Source: an uncultured SAR86 cluster bacterium
GTDB lineage: Bacteria > Pseudomonadota > Gammaproteobacteria > Magnimaribacterales > Magnimaribacteraceae
NCBI GenBank assembly: GCA_902604855.1
Contig: CACLAF010000001.1
Coordinates: 1 to 64,000, forward strand
Reading direction: 5' to 3'
DNA length: 64,000 nucleotides
This document shows, piece after piece, positions 10,316-19,660 of the stretch. The first letter of the stretch is position 1; each line of letters begins with the position of its first letter. The notes below the pieces were generated by a model. The model was not told where the DNA came from. It saw only the letters and a program-made list of their open reading frames with translations, and searched no databases. Made by a program: the position numbers and the translations under genes.

Positions 10316-11677
10316 CTAATGTATTCGGGCTCCCTGTTTAAGCAATATTTGCTGGACTTTTTTAATATCAACTTCCGAGATATCGGAGTGTGTCTGAATT
10401 GAAACTGCCGCTGCAACGCCTGCACCTTGGCCATTAACTGCACAGCACATCATATTACGCACTGCAGCATGAGAGCCTTTATCTCCTCCTACAGATCTAC
10501 CCGTAACCAGTAAATTTTCGACGCCCTTTGGCAGCATAGAACGAAATGGTAATTGGAAGTATCGCCCAGTGGTAGGCAAGACAAGTACGCCATAACCATC
10601 AATAAATTCTGGAAAAATTCCTATACTGTCCTCAAATTCAGCCTCGTTATGAACATCCTCAGCAGTCATGTTGTATGCAGCATCAATTTTTCTTGTATCC
10701 CTAATACCTAGAGTCATACCGAAATTTCTCAATTTAGCCTCCTCACAACCTGGGTTATATTTTTTCAGTGCTTCTATGGCAAACATTGCCTGCCTGCGAC
10801 CCTCCATCTCCCCTTTTGTAAGGTGATCCGGATTAGTTGCATCAAGACCTGCTAAATGGATTATATTCAAATAACTTAGGTCGCCCTGCTCACTTATAGC
10901 ACCCCATGTTCCGGTAATGGTAGTTAGGTTTTTAGGGATTAGTCCAGATTCGATTGCTTGTTCAAATGGTTTTTTTAGATAGGGAGAAAATAATTCATCC
11001 TCTTTACCGGATGTCTTCATTCCCCACCCTGGGCCAAACCAATCACTATAAGTATGCGGATCAGACTTTACATCTTCAATAAAACGAGTTTTATCAACAC
11101 CATTCATTGAAAACATGACTGATGCGGCCATCATTTCTTCAACTGGTGTTTTGCGAACAATGGCTCCGGCCCTATGGGCAATATCAGCATCACCAGTTGC
11201 ATCTATCACTCGTTTTGCCAAGATTGCTTCTCGACCAGCTTTACTCTCAACAATAACACCTTTAATGACTGCATTCTCAACTATAGTTGCCACCATTGTT
11301 CTATGTAACATGGGTGTAACACCTGCTTCCTCAACTAAAACATCTGCGACGAATTTAAATGCTTCACCGTCTATTGCGTGACTATTTGATTGAGGCTCAG
11401 GATTGGAAGCACCCATAGATTTAGCACGTTCTTCAAACTCTATTCCAATACCTTCACTATCAACGGTTTTTTCATGACGGTACCAGGCAAAACCTTCGAC
11501 ACCCACCTGAGTGAGATTACCTCCAAAGCAACCATAACGTTCAAGCAAGGTAGTTTCTGCTCCTGCTCTTGCTGAAGCGATAGCAGCTGCTAAACCTCCG
11601 GGACCGCTACCAACAACTAATACTTCTGTTCGATGAATAATTGGTGTTTCTCTTGCTAATTCATTAATAGTTTCCAT
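10316..11677 (-). CDS. FAD-dependent oxidoreductase
   Basis: VLVVGSGPGGLAAAIASARAGAETTLLERYGCFGGNLTQ; FAD-binding motif. Confidence 0.9.
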   Translation of the reverse strand: METINELARETPIIHRTEVLVVGSGPGGLAAAIASARAGAETTLLERYGCFGGNLTQVGVEGFAWYRHEKTVDSEGIGIEFEERAKSMGASNPEPQSNSHAIDGEAFKFVADVLVEEAGVTPMLHRTMVATIVENAVIKGVIVESKAGREAILAKRVIDATGDADIAHRAGAIVRKTPVEEMMAASVMFSMNGVDKTRFIEDVKSDPHTYSDWFGPGWGMKTSGKEDELFSPYLKKPFEQAIESGLIPKNLTTITGTWGAISEQGDLSYLNIIHLAGLDATNPDHLTKGEMEGRRQAMFAIEALKKYNPGCEEAKLRNFGMTLGIRDTRKIDAAYNMTAEDVHNEAEFEDSIGIFPEFIDGYGVLVLPTTGRYFQLPFRSMLPKGVENLLVTGRSVGGDKGSHAAVRNMMCCAVNGQGAGVAAAVSIQTHSDISEVDIKKVQQILLKQGARIH

Positions 11678-11736
11678 AAATTCCCTTCTTTATAATTGAA
11701 GTATATCCTCCTTACACTTCGTCTTCATCTCTAATA

Positions 11737-12747
11737 TCAAGATTGAACTTTGCAATCTTTACCGCCTAACATCTTAATGAATAAATCCCACTGACTTTCA
11801 TCTAAGTCGCGGCCCGTCCACCAAGTTGCGTGTTCATTTCTATCTCTTAGATCATCAATTACTAGTCCCCACATTGGCTCAATTTGATTTGGTAGCATTG
11901 AGTAGCGAACATCTGTTACAAGACTTTTTTCTTGATCAAAGCCTAAATAGTCTTGAGAAAACCATCTGAACCTTTCAATATCTAGAGCCTGCTGACTCTC
12001 TTTATCAAGATCAGGTAGATGTTCCTGATAGTCGAAAATCTTGATACTCTCACCCAAACACACAGTAGACGTTTGAACTGTTCTAATTGCATCAACATAA
12101 AAAGTCTTTTCGTGTTCATAAATAGATTTCCACAAAATTAAATTTCCAAAAGAGGGCTTAAGTGTAAGGCGCTCAGGATTATGCCCTCTTGACTCGGCAA
12201 GATCATTCGCCGTCGACAATGCTCTTTCATATTGAATAAAGCCCATGGAGAGATAAAAAATAATCCATCCAATTGAAAAAAAGCTATAAATTTTTCTTTT
12301 GGTTTTTATTGCAGCTCCAATAAGGATTAAAACAGGAATCGTAAAGATAGGATCAACTATAGATATATTATTCCAAGTCACTCTCTCATTTGAGAAAGGC
12401 CAAAAAAGTAAAGTTCCATAGGAAGTGCATGCATCAAGTAATCCGTGGGTCGCATAACCCAAGAAACTTGCTATATAGATAGTCTTAAAATTCATGGATT
12501 TTTTAAATAAAGGGAAAATAATTGCTGCAACAATTAAAGATCCAAAGGGGATAAAAAAAAGTGAGTGAGAGAACTGCCTATGGTATTCAAGAAACAGAAT
12601 TGGGTCAGTTGATGATTGAATCAAGACATCTAAATCAGGAGCTAATCCAGCAAGAAAACCAATAACGCTAATCCTTAGTATATTTTTCTTATCCGCAGAT
12701 GACTGTGAGAAAGCGGCACCTACTGTTCCTTGAGTTAGTGGATCCAT
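11737..12747 (-). CDS. metal-dependent hydrolase, YdjM/DUF457 family membrane protein
   Basis: MDPLTQGTVGAAFSQ...FLAGLAPDLDVLI...EYHRQFSHSLFFIP...GLLDACTSYGTLLFWPFS. Confidence 0.85.
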   Translation of the reverse strand: MDPLTQGTVGAAFSQSSADKKNILRISVIGFLAGLAPDLDVLIQSSTDPILFLEYHRQFSHSLFFIPFGSLIVAAIIFPLFKKSMNFKTIYIASFLGYATHGLLDACTSYGTLLFWPFSNERVTWNNISIVDPIFTIPVLILIGAAIKTKRKIYSFFSIGWIIFYLSMGFIQYERALSTANDLAESRGHNPERLTLKPSFGNLILWKSIYEHEKTFYVDAIRTVQTSTVCLGESIKIFDYQEHLPDLDKESQQALDIERFRWFSQDYLGFDQEKSLVTDVRYSMLPNQIEPMWGLVIDDLRDRNEHATWWTGRDLDESQWDLFIKMLGGKDCKVQS

Positions 12748-12813
12748 TTTTTTTAGCTAGAGATAGATTTTATTTAAAATTATATATATGCGAAGTTATA
12801 AAACCCTTTAGAG

Positions 12814-13197
12814 TTATATAACTTTCTCAAATAGCTTTTCACGTAATTCTTTCACACCTTCATTTTTTGTAAAACAACTAAAAGAAATACTATTGATGAT
12901 TTCTGTAAGATCATGCTCTGTCTCCCCAATGACACAAGGAAAAGCATAATTTTTTTCTAAAAAACTTCCTGGGATTTCATTTCGATGTAAGACTTCTACT
13001 TTGTATTCTTTTTTTAGTTCTTTTATAAATTCTAACCATTCAGATCTCACAAAGATCTTGCTATGAGAAATATCGCAAAGTTCACAAGTAGTCCTTTTTT
13101 TTAAAAGATTCTTATTGATCCAATATTTGATTTCATTCAATAATCCACCATCAGCATTGTAGATAAAATAAATTGTCTTAAATTTTTTTATTGTCAT
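12814..13197 (-). CDS. conserved hypothetical protein with CxxC motif
   Basis: YNADGGLLNEIKYWINKNLLKKRTTCELCDISHSKI. Confidence 0.55.
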   Translation of the reverse strand: MTIKKFKTIYFIYNADGGLLNEIKYWINKNLLKKRTTCELCDISHSKIFVRSEWLEFIKELKKEYKVEVLHRNEIPGSFLEKNYAFPCVIGETEHDLTEIINSISFSCFTKNEGVKELREKLFEKVI

Positions 13198-13282
13198 AAG
13201 GTTATTGATATTAAAGTATCTGACAAAAGTTTGTCTTTAGTTTCAGTCATTTTTTTATGTATAGTGTTTTGATCTTTAAACT

Positions 13283-14020
13283 TTGCAGGGAAATATTGTG
13301 ATAAAACTAGAAAAAAAAGAGTCTATTTATTTTTTAACAATGGATGCTGGGGAGAATCGTTGGAATACGACATTCGTAAGAGAAATTGCTAAAGCTTTGG
13401 ATGCAATTGAAGATGACGAAGGTCCAGGAGCATTAATTACATCTGCCACTGATTCAAAGTTTTTTTCAAATGGTCTAGATCTAGAGTGGATGCAAGCTCC
13501 CGAAGATCATCCAGATGGAGGTGATAGAGAAGTATTCGGTGAAGAATTCATGTATTTAATGGGAAGGTTTATCACATTACCAATTCCAACTGTATGTGCT
13601 CTCAATGGACATACTTTCGGTGCAGGCTTTATGTTTGCCCTTTCTCATGACTTCAGGATTATGAGAGAAGATAGAGGATTTATATGTGCGAATGAAATGC
13701 AGCTAGGTCTACCAATCCCAAGACCAGAATTAGCCTTGTTTAAACATAAAATTCCTGCAAATGCTTTTTTTGAGACTGTCCAATTATCTAAACGCTGGAC
13801 TGGAACTGATGCTCTTAAAGCTGGTATTGTTCAAGGTGTAAGTTCAGTTGCAGAGCTTCCTGAAGCAGCTCAAAGAAAAGCCGAAGAATTAGCGCCCCTT
13901 GCGAATAATAGAAAAAACTTTGGGCATCAGAAGGAAATGTTATACGGCGAAAATGCGGCCATTAATCTCACTCATGGTCCAGCTTATATGCTTAAGAATT
14001 CAACAGATTTTGAGGTATAA
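13283..14020 (+). CDS. enoyl-CoA hydratase/isomerase family protein
   Basis: SNGLDLEWM, ALNGHTFGAGFMFALSHDFRIM; the ORF start may be a few codons upstream of the true start. Confidence 0.85.
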   Translation: MQGNIVIKLEKKESIYFLTMDAGENRWNTTFVREIAKALDAIEDDEGPGALITSATDSKFFSNGLDLEWMQAPEDHPDGGDREVFGEEFMYLMGRFITLPIPTVCALNGHTFGAGFMFALSHDFRIMREDRGFICANEMQLGLPIPRPELALFKHKIPANAFFETVQLSKRWTGTDALKAGIVQGVSSVAELPEAAQRKAEELAPLANNRKNFGHQKEMLYGENAAINLTHGPAYMLKNSTDFEV

Positions 14021-14053
14021 GAACAAAAGCGGCCCGGGCCGCTTTTGTTCTTA
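14018..14053. terminator. perfect 36-bp palindrome, putative bidirectional intrinsic terminator
   Basis: taagaacaaaagcggcccgggccgcttttgttctta is identical to its reverse complement; lies between convergent genes ending at 14020(+) and 14062(-). Confidence 0.85.
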
Positions 14054-14061
14054 CGAAGGAC

Positions 14062-14484
14062 TTACTCTATTTTAAATACTTCTGATACCGCCTCACCTGC
14101 AATTAAGTCAATTGTTCCACTTAGGAAATTTATACCATCAGTTACACTATCGACTGACTTAATGTTTATTTTCGTGCCATCCATAGTCCAAACACCCATT
14201 AAATCACCTCTTGATAGAACACCATCTGGGCTAATTCCTCTCCCATAACCGATCCATGTTCCTGAATTTGGAATATTCGGATTAGATGTCAAAGTATATG
14301 AAAGATAGACTTTTCCGTATTGACCAACATCTGTATCTGGACTGGATAAATTTATGGTACTTTCTAATTTACCAACAGTAATTGAATCAATATTCCATTT
14401 TCCAGTGAAACTATCACCGGTAACTTCAAATGAGTGTGCAGAAACTGCAAACATTAAAGTTAAAGCAAAAATATATTTCTTCAT
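14062..14484 (-). CDS. exported hypothetical protein
   Basis: Signal peptide MKKYIFALTLMFAVSAHSFEV; beta-rich mature region. Confidence 0.6.
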   Translation of the reverse strand: MKKYIFALTLMFAVSAHSFEVTGDSFTGKWNIDSITVGKLESTINLSSPDTDVGQYGKVYLSYTLTSNPNIPNSGTWIGYGRGISPDGVLSRGDLMGVWTMDGTKINIKSVDSVTDGINFLSGTIDLIAGEAVSEVFKIE

Positions 14485-14611
14485 TTTTTCTCCTTAATAT
14501 TATGAATATAAATTTATTGTAACTTTATTTTATTACCACTCACTAAATGTGGCTCAATAAATAAATTTAAATTTATAATTAATATACAATTATTTAGAAA
14601 ATGGAGAGGTT

Positions 14612-15013
14612 ATGAATCAAACAGCACTTTTAACACCAGTATTTATATTGATACTATGGACCTTTGCTATCACCGCAATTATGGCCTATGGCAGAGTAAA
14701 ATTTACAAAAGACCCGCAGGATGCGGCGCACACAAAAGATTTAAAAGGATTGATGCCTGCTTGGGTTGAGAGAACTTCAGATAACTATAATCATCTTTTT
14801 GAACAGCCCGTGGCTTTTTATGTTGTTACTTTATCAATTGCACTAATCAATAATATTGAACCTTTGATGGTTCAATTAGCATGGGCATTCGTCATAGTAA
14901 GAATAGTACATTCACTTGTTCAGCTTACTATAAATATTGTCTTACTGAGATTTGCTATTTTTGCAATTGGTTGGTTAATTATTGCCTATATGGCATTTTC
15001 CCAACTCCTGTAA
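14612..15013 (+). CDS. MAPEG family membrane protein
   Basis: ~133 aa with four hydrophobic segments; FEQPVAFYVVTLSIALI and AWAFVIVRIVHSLVQ motifs. Confidence 0.8.
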   Translation: MNQTALLTPVFILILWTFAITAIMAYGRVKFTKDPQDAAHTKDLKGLMPAWVERTSDNYNHLFEQPVAFYVVTLSIALINNIEPLMVQLAWAFVIVRIVHSLVQLTINIVLLRFAIFAIGWLIIAYMAFSQLL

Positions 15014-15028
15014 TTTGTTCCACTCTAG

Positions 15029-15931
15029 ATGGAAATTTGGAGTTATTTTAGACCTTTTAACTTTCGAGGATATGAATGTCTAGTCAAGGTGACTTTAACA
15101 TTCAGGAAAGTCTCTTCAAGCTTATATGTAAATGAAAGCCTCATGGATGAACAGTCAATGAGTTATATGGAAGGAACTACTACTTTCATACATTCTCTAA
15201 AAGCATTGGATAAATCAGAAGCTCATGTTGAGTCTGGCTATTTTAACTGGTGGAATACTGGTATCGCTGTAATTGAAGACGGGCAGATGGTATATGAAAG
15301 TCACCCTGGTGAGGATGTTCGCTATGGCGAAAAATTAGTTAAAAAAATTTACGGGGAAAATTCAGATATAAAAAACCAAAAGGATAAATGGAGAGAAAAT
15401 AAGTATTCTGTTTATGCAGATCTAGGATTAGGAGCTTTATTTTTTACAGTTGGGAAAATCACAGGAGATTTAGTTTTTGCAACAATGGTGGGTGTAGTTG
15501 CAGGTTTGAGCCTTATTCTATTGCAACGGTTTGTTAAGGTTGACCTTTTGGGCGGCTTTGCTGTTTTTGGCACAATCATGTTACTCATATCAGGTATTTT
15601 CTCTCTTATTTTACAAGACGAATACTGGGTGCAAATGAAAGGAACCTTGCTTGGGCTAATGATATCATTAGTATTTTTTCTTGATGGAATGTTCAGGCAA
15701 GGAACTTACTTCGGTGCTAGGTTCGAGCGTTATATACCCGGAGGAGCGCTCCATCAAAATAGGCTTGCCATAGGGATGAGTTTCACAGGTGTTTTTGGAG
15801 CTTTGAGTAACTATTTCGTAGCAGAAAATTTCTCGGATGACTTTTGGCTGACCTACACCACCTTTCTAGATTTTCCTATATTCATAGTATTATTTTTATT
15901 GGTTCTCAGATGGTCGCGTAAGAAAAGTTAG
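15029..15931 (+). CDS. membrane protein with IspZ/YciB-like septation protein domain
   Basis: C-terminal multi-TM region (DLGLGALFFTVGKITGDLVFATMVGVVAGLSLILLQR) resembles intracellular septation protein A; the true start may be internal. Confidence 0.6.
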   Translation: MEIWSYFRPFNFRGYECLVKVTLTFRKVSSSLYVNESLMDEQSMSYMEGTTTFIHSLKALDKSEAHVESGYFNWWNTGIAVIEDGQMVYESHPGEDVRYGEKLVKKIYGENSDIKNQKDKWRENKYSVYADLGLGALFFTVGKITGDLVFATMVGVVAGLSLILLQRFVKVDLLGGFAVFGTIMLLISGIFSLILQDEYWVQMKGTLLGLMISLVFFLDGMFRQGTYFGARFERYIPGGALHQNRLAIGMSFTGVFGALSNYFVAENFSDDFWLTYTTFLDFPIFIVLFLLVLRWSRKKS

Positions 15932-15969
15932 TAATTTTAAGATTCCTTGTTACTGTTAAAATATACACT

Positions 15970-16764
15970 TCATGAACCTTTAAACTCTGGATCTCGCTTT
16001 TCAATAAAGGATTGCATACCTTCTTTGGCATCACCAGTGGCTAAGGTAACTCTTCTCATATTGTCAATTTCTTCAAAAGCAGCTGCCTCTCCCAATTCTA
16101 AATAAACTTGAGAAGCTCTTTTTATCTCCTGAAGTGCTATAGGAGCACACCGCCCTATCTCCCTTGCAATCTCTTTAGCTCTTTCTATTTGTGATCCTGC
16201 AGATACTACCTCTTGCACAAACCCTAACTCCTTAGCCCGAGTTGCATCGAATTCATCAGCTCTGAGAAGGTGGTACATTGCATTTCCCCAACCTGCTCTT
16301 TGAATGTATCGAACGTGCGCTCCTCCGAAAACTGCCAAGCCTCTTTTGGGTTCTAGTTGGCAAAAACGACAATCATCTGCGGCGATGACAATATCTGCAG
16401 CTAATAATATTTCAATACCAATGGTGTAAGTTATGCCCTGCACAGCTGCTATGATAGGTTTAGTACATCGGCGTTTTAAGGCAAAGGCATCAGGTCGATT
16501 TTCTGAAAGTGAAGAATCTCGGGCAGAATCAGAATTCGGGCCAAAAAAACGAGGTAGGTCTAGTCCAGCCGTAGTGTGATCTCCTGCAAAACAAAGAACA
16601 CCAACCCGAAGTTGCGAGTCCTCTTCAAGTAGTTCCAGAGCTACAGTAATTCCTTCAAACATTTCAGGAGTAAAGCCATTCATCTTGTCTTGCCGGTCAA
16701 CTTCGATAATCAAAGTGCTACCTTCTGTTTCTGTTCTCACTGTGCCATTTGAATTTTGATTCAT
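15970..16764 (-). CDS. enoyl-CoA hydratase/isomerase family protein
   Basis: TAGLDLPRFFGPN, AVQGITYTIGIEILLAADIVIAADD. Confidence 0.9.
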   Translation of the reverse strand: MNQNSNGTVRTETEGSTLIIEVDRQDKMNGFTPEMFEGITVALELLEEDSQLRVGVLCFAGDHTTAGLDLPRFFGPNSDSARDSSLSENRPDAFALKRRCTKPIIAAVQGITYTIGIEILLAADIVIAADDCRFCQLEPKRGLAVFGGAHVRYIQRAGWGNAMYHLLRADEFDATRAKELGFVQEVVSAGSQIERAKEIAREIGRCAPIALQEIKRASQVYLELGEAAAFEEIDNMRRVTLATGDAKEGMQSFIEKRDPEFKGS

Positions 16765-16783
16765 GTGTTTACCTCGACGTTAA

Positions 16784-17521
16784 TCATTCTGAAAATTCTT
16801 TTTCTGCTAATACAATATTGTTGTGATAGAAATTGTCATTTTTTGGCAGAATGAATTTTAAAATCAAACCTAAGATATTAATTGGTGAAACAACCAATGG
16901 AGTAAGTATAATTCTGATGTAATTATTTTTCGGCAACACATTCTGATAAAGATAAACTGACAACATCTGCATTACTGTTTCAATATAGCCTGTCGATTTC
17001 TTTAGCTTGATAAGCTTAAAGCCATGTTTAGTCAACATATGCTCAATTGCAAATGAAGTATATCGCGCAAAATCATAAGGCTGCTCATGTTCATCCCAGA
17101 CAAAAGGACAAGTAAAAGCAAACTTTCCTCCAGGTTTCAGTACTCTGTTTGTTTCGGATAAGAGCTCGTCAATATTGAATACATGCTCAAATACCTCGGA
17201 ACTAAACACATGGTCAAAATCTTCGTTAGAGTATGGAATTACCTTGCCATCGTAAAATTTATCGACTTTGCTTGAAGCATGATTATGCCCACTTACTTCG
17301 ATGTCTATTCCACAATATTCTTCAACCTTAAATAATTCCTCATACGGCTTGCTACCACATCCAATGTCTAGAAGCTTTCCATTCTGTAAAAATGGAGAAA
17401 TTTCACGCAAACCGTCAATTAATCCTCGACGAATAATAAAGGATGGATTTATCCAGATTCCGATCAGATAAGAAGGATAAAATGCCTCACGACGCCAAAT
17501 AGTTCTCAAAAACTCTATCAT
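16784..17521 (-). CDS. class I SAM-dependent methyltransferase (type 11)
   Basis: LLDIGCGSKPYEELF, FDHVFSSEVFEHVFNIDELLSETNRVLKPGGKFAFTCPFVWDEHEQPYDFARYT. ATG at 17521 preferred over the TTG at 17539 in the ORF track, which lies in a guaA-tail duplicate. Confidence 0.85.
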   Translation of the reverse strand: MIEFLRTIWRREAFYPSYLIGIWINPSFIIRRGLIDGLREISPFLQNGKLLDIGCGSKPYEELFKVEEYCGIDIEVSGHNHASSKVDKFYDGKVIPYSNEDFDHVFSSEVFEHVFNIDELLSETNRVLKPGGKFAFTCPFVWDEHEQPYDFARYTSFAIEHMLTKHGFKLIKLKKSTGYIETVMQMLSVYLYQNVLPKNNYIRIILTPLVVSPINILGLILKFILPKNDNFYHNNIVLAEKEFSE

Positions 17522-17525
17522 CCTT

Positions 17526-17543
17526 TTATTCCCACTCAATAGT
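17526..17543 (-). repeat. duplicate of the guaA 3' end (att-like remnant)
   Basis: Minus strand ACTATTGAGTGGGAATAA matches 17/18 nt of the guaA tail ACTATTGAGTGGGAGTAA at 18097-18114. Confidence 0.75.
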
Positions 17544-17594
17544 TACACTTTTACAAAGCCTTATGTAGCAAGGGTTTGCGAGGGGCAAAACTGA

Positions 17595-17614
17595 GTTTAC
17601 AAGTAGTTTACAAG
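17595..17614 (+). repeat. short tandem direct repeat gtttacaagta/gtttacaag
   Basis: agtttacaagtagtttacaagttt in the non-coding gap next to the guaA-tail duplicate. Confidence 0.7.
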
Positions 17615-17623
17615 TTTCGTTCT

Positions 17624-18097
17624 TCATTTCTGCTTTTGTAACTCCCTAAAATTGAGATTTACTAGTTTCCGCCATCGCATTTGTCTATAGGAGTAAAAAA
17701 TGAATGCGTAGATATAGATTGGTAATGTGAAAAGACCAGCATCGATAGAAACCTCATCTGTATATCGAGTTCCGCCTCCCTCCGATTCTAAAAAAATTAG
17801 ATGATCCCAAGTTTTTGCTATAGAACCACTTCCATTATCTCTGAGAACCCAATGATCGGATTTTTGTGGAAATTCTATACCTACAATTTGTTTTCCGATG
17901 GGTAAAAAATGAAATGCGAACATTTTTACAGAGAACTTCCCCTCAACCCATTTTGACGGAAAGAAATTTGGTTCGATAGGATGGAATTTCATTAAACCAG
18001 CCACCACATAATTGAGTAGCGCTGGCGTCATTAAATAACTCTTAACCGTCTCTAAATCTGCTGCTAAATAGGTGCTGATTTTTAGCGTACGCATCAT
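17624..18097 (-). CDS. SRPBCC/START-like ligand-binding domain protein
   Basis: ~150 aa, [32 protein letters not shown]...RYTDEVSIDAG; ATG at 18097 overlaps the guaA stop codon (TAATG), so the upstream GTG at 18106 is unlikely. Confidence 0.7.
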   Translation of the reverse strand: MMRTLKISTYLAADLETVKSYLMTPALLNYVVAGLMKFHPIEPNFFPSKWVEGKFSVKMFAFHFLPIGKQIVGIEFPQKSDHWVLRDNGSGSIAKTWDHLIFLESEGGGTRYTDEVSIDAGLFTLPIYIYAFIFYSYRQMRWRKLVNLNFRELQKQK

Positions 18098-19656
18098 TAC
18101 TCCCACTCAATAGTAGCTGGTGGTTTACTAGAAATATCATAAGTTACACGAGAAACTTCAGGTATTTCATTGATAATTCTGTTAGAGACTTTCTCTAAAA
18201 AAGAATGAGGTAGTTTTGCGGACTTGGCAGTCATAAAATCAATAGTTTCAACCGCCCTTAAAGCTATAATGTATTCATAACGTCTTGCATCTCCGACCAC
18301 TCCTACTGATTTTACTGGTAAAAATACCGCAAAAGCTTGGCTAACCTTTTCATAGAAACCATCTTTAACTAACTCACTTATAAAAATTTCATCGGCTAAT
18401 TGAAGAGTCTTTATATGAGGTCGTTTTATTTCGCCAAGAATTCGGACGCCCAAACCTGGGCCAGGAAAAGGATGTCTAAACAATATTTCTTTGGATAACC
18501 CAAGCTCTAAACCAATTTTTCGGACTTCATCTTTGAAGAGGTCCTTCAAAGGCTCTATGACAGGCAGATTCAGGTAACTAGGTAGCCCACCAACATTGTG
18601 GTGAGATTTTATAACATGCGCTGATCCATTCTTCGTACCAGCTGATTCGATGACATCAGGATAAATTGTTCCTTGTGCTAACCACTTTATTTTTTTATTT
18701 CTTTTTGCTTCTTTTAGAAAGACGTCTATGAAAGTTTTGCCAATAGCTTTGCGTTTGAGTTCTGGATCTTTCTTTCCTTTTAGATCTTTTAGAAATTGCT
18801 TGCCGGCATTAGTTCTTTTTACTTTGATACCGAATTTCCCTTTGAAGGTCTCCATGACTTGATCACCTTCATTCAACCTAAGAAGGCCATTGTCTACAAA
18901 AATACAAGTTAGCTGATCACCTATAGCCTTAGAAAGTAATGCTGCTACAACGGCAGAATCCACTCCTCCTGATAAACCAAGAAGTACTTCTTGATCATCT
19001 ACCTTCTCTCTTATCTCACTTATTGCTCTATCAATAATATTTTTAGAGTTCCATAAACCTTTACAGCCCGAGATATCTCTCACAAAGTTATTTAAGATTT
19101 TTTTGCCTTGAGGAGTATGAGTCACTTCAGGATGAAACTGGAGACCAAATATCTTTTTTGTTGGATGATGAAAAGCTGCTATCGGGCTATTACTAGTTTT
19201 TGCACAGACCTTGAAATCTTTAGGTAACTTAGAAACATGATCACCATGACTCATCCAAACATTTATTTTCTTTTTATTGATACCTTTAAATAGTCCTGAA
19301 CCTTGGCTCTTGAGAGATAAATCTGCATGACCGAATTCTCTTTTATCGGCTAATTCGACTTTCCCTTTCAGGTGCTTTGCTATAGTTTGCATTCCATAAC
19401 AGATCCCAAGAAGAGGTATACCTAGCTCAAAAACTTTGTCTGGTATTTTCGGGGAGTCTTTTTGCTTTACAGTTTCAGGACCTCCAGACAGAATGATGCC
19501 CTTAGCATTAAAGTCTTTAATAGATTTAAGAGAACTACGATAGCTATATATCTCGCAATAAACACCTAATTCTCTAACTCTTCTGGCAATGAGTTGTGTG
19601 TACTGTGAACCGAAGTCAATTATTAGTATTTTATGTGCAAGAATATTCTGTGCCAT
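18097..19656 (-). CDS. guaA: GMP synthase (glutamine-hydrolysing)
   Basis: [49 protein letters not shown]-terminus KPPATIEWE. Confidence 0.98.
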   Translation of the reverse strand: MAQNILAHKILIIDFGSQYTQLIARRVRELGVYCEIYSYRSSLKSIKDFNAKGIILSGGPETVKQKDSPKIPDKVFELGIPLLGICYGMQTIAKHLKGKVELADKREFGHADLSLKSQGSGLFKGINKKKINVWMSHGDHVSKLPKDFKVCAKTSNSPIAAFHHPTKKIFGLQFHPEVTHTPQGKKILNNFVRDISGCKGLWNSKNIIDRAISEIREKVDDQEVLLGLSGGVDSAVVAALLSKAIGDQLTCIFVDNGLLRLNEGDQVMETFKGKFGIKVKRTNAGKQFLKDLKGKKDPELKRKAIGKTFIDVFLKEAKRNKKIKWLAQGTIYPDVIESAGTKNGSAHVIKSHHNVGGLPSYLNLPVIEPLKDLFKDEVRKIGLELGLSKEILFRHPFPGPGLGVRILGEIKRPHIKTLQLADEIFISELVKDGFYEKVSQAFAVFLPVKSVGVVGDARRYEYIIALRAVETIDFMTAKSAKLPHSFLEKVSNRIINEIPEVSRVTYDISSKPPATIEWE

Positions 19657-19660
19657 AAAA

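Noticed and set aside
16784-17539. Methyltransferase start at 17539 (TTG) given by the ORF track
   Set aside because: The first codons (TTG AGT GGG AAT AAA) lie inside the duplicated guaA tail; ATG at 17521 fits the family better.
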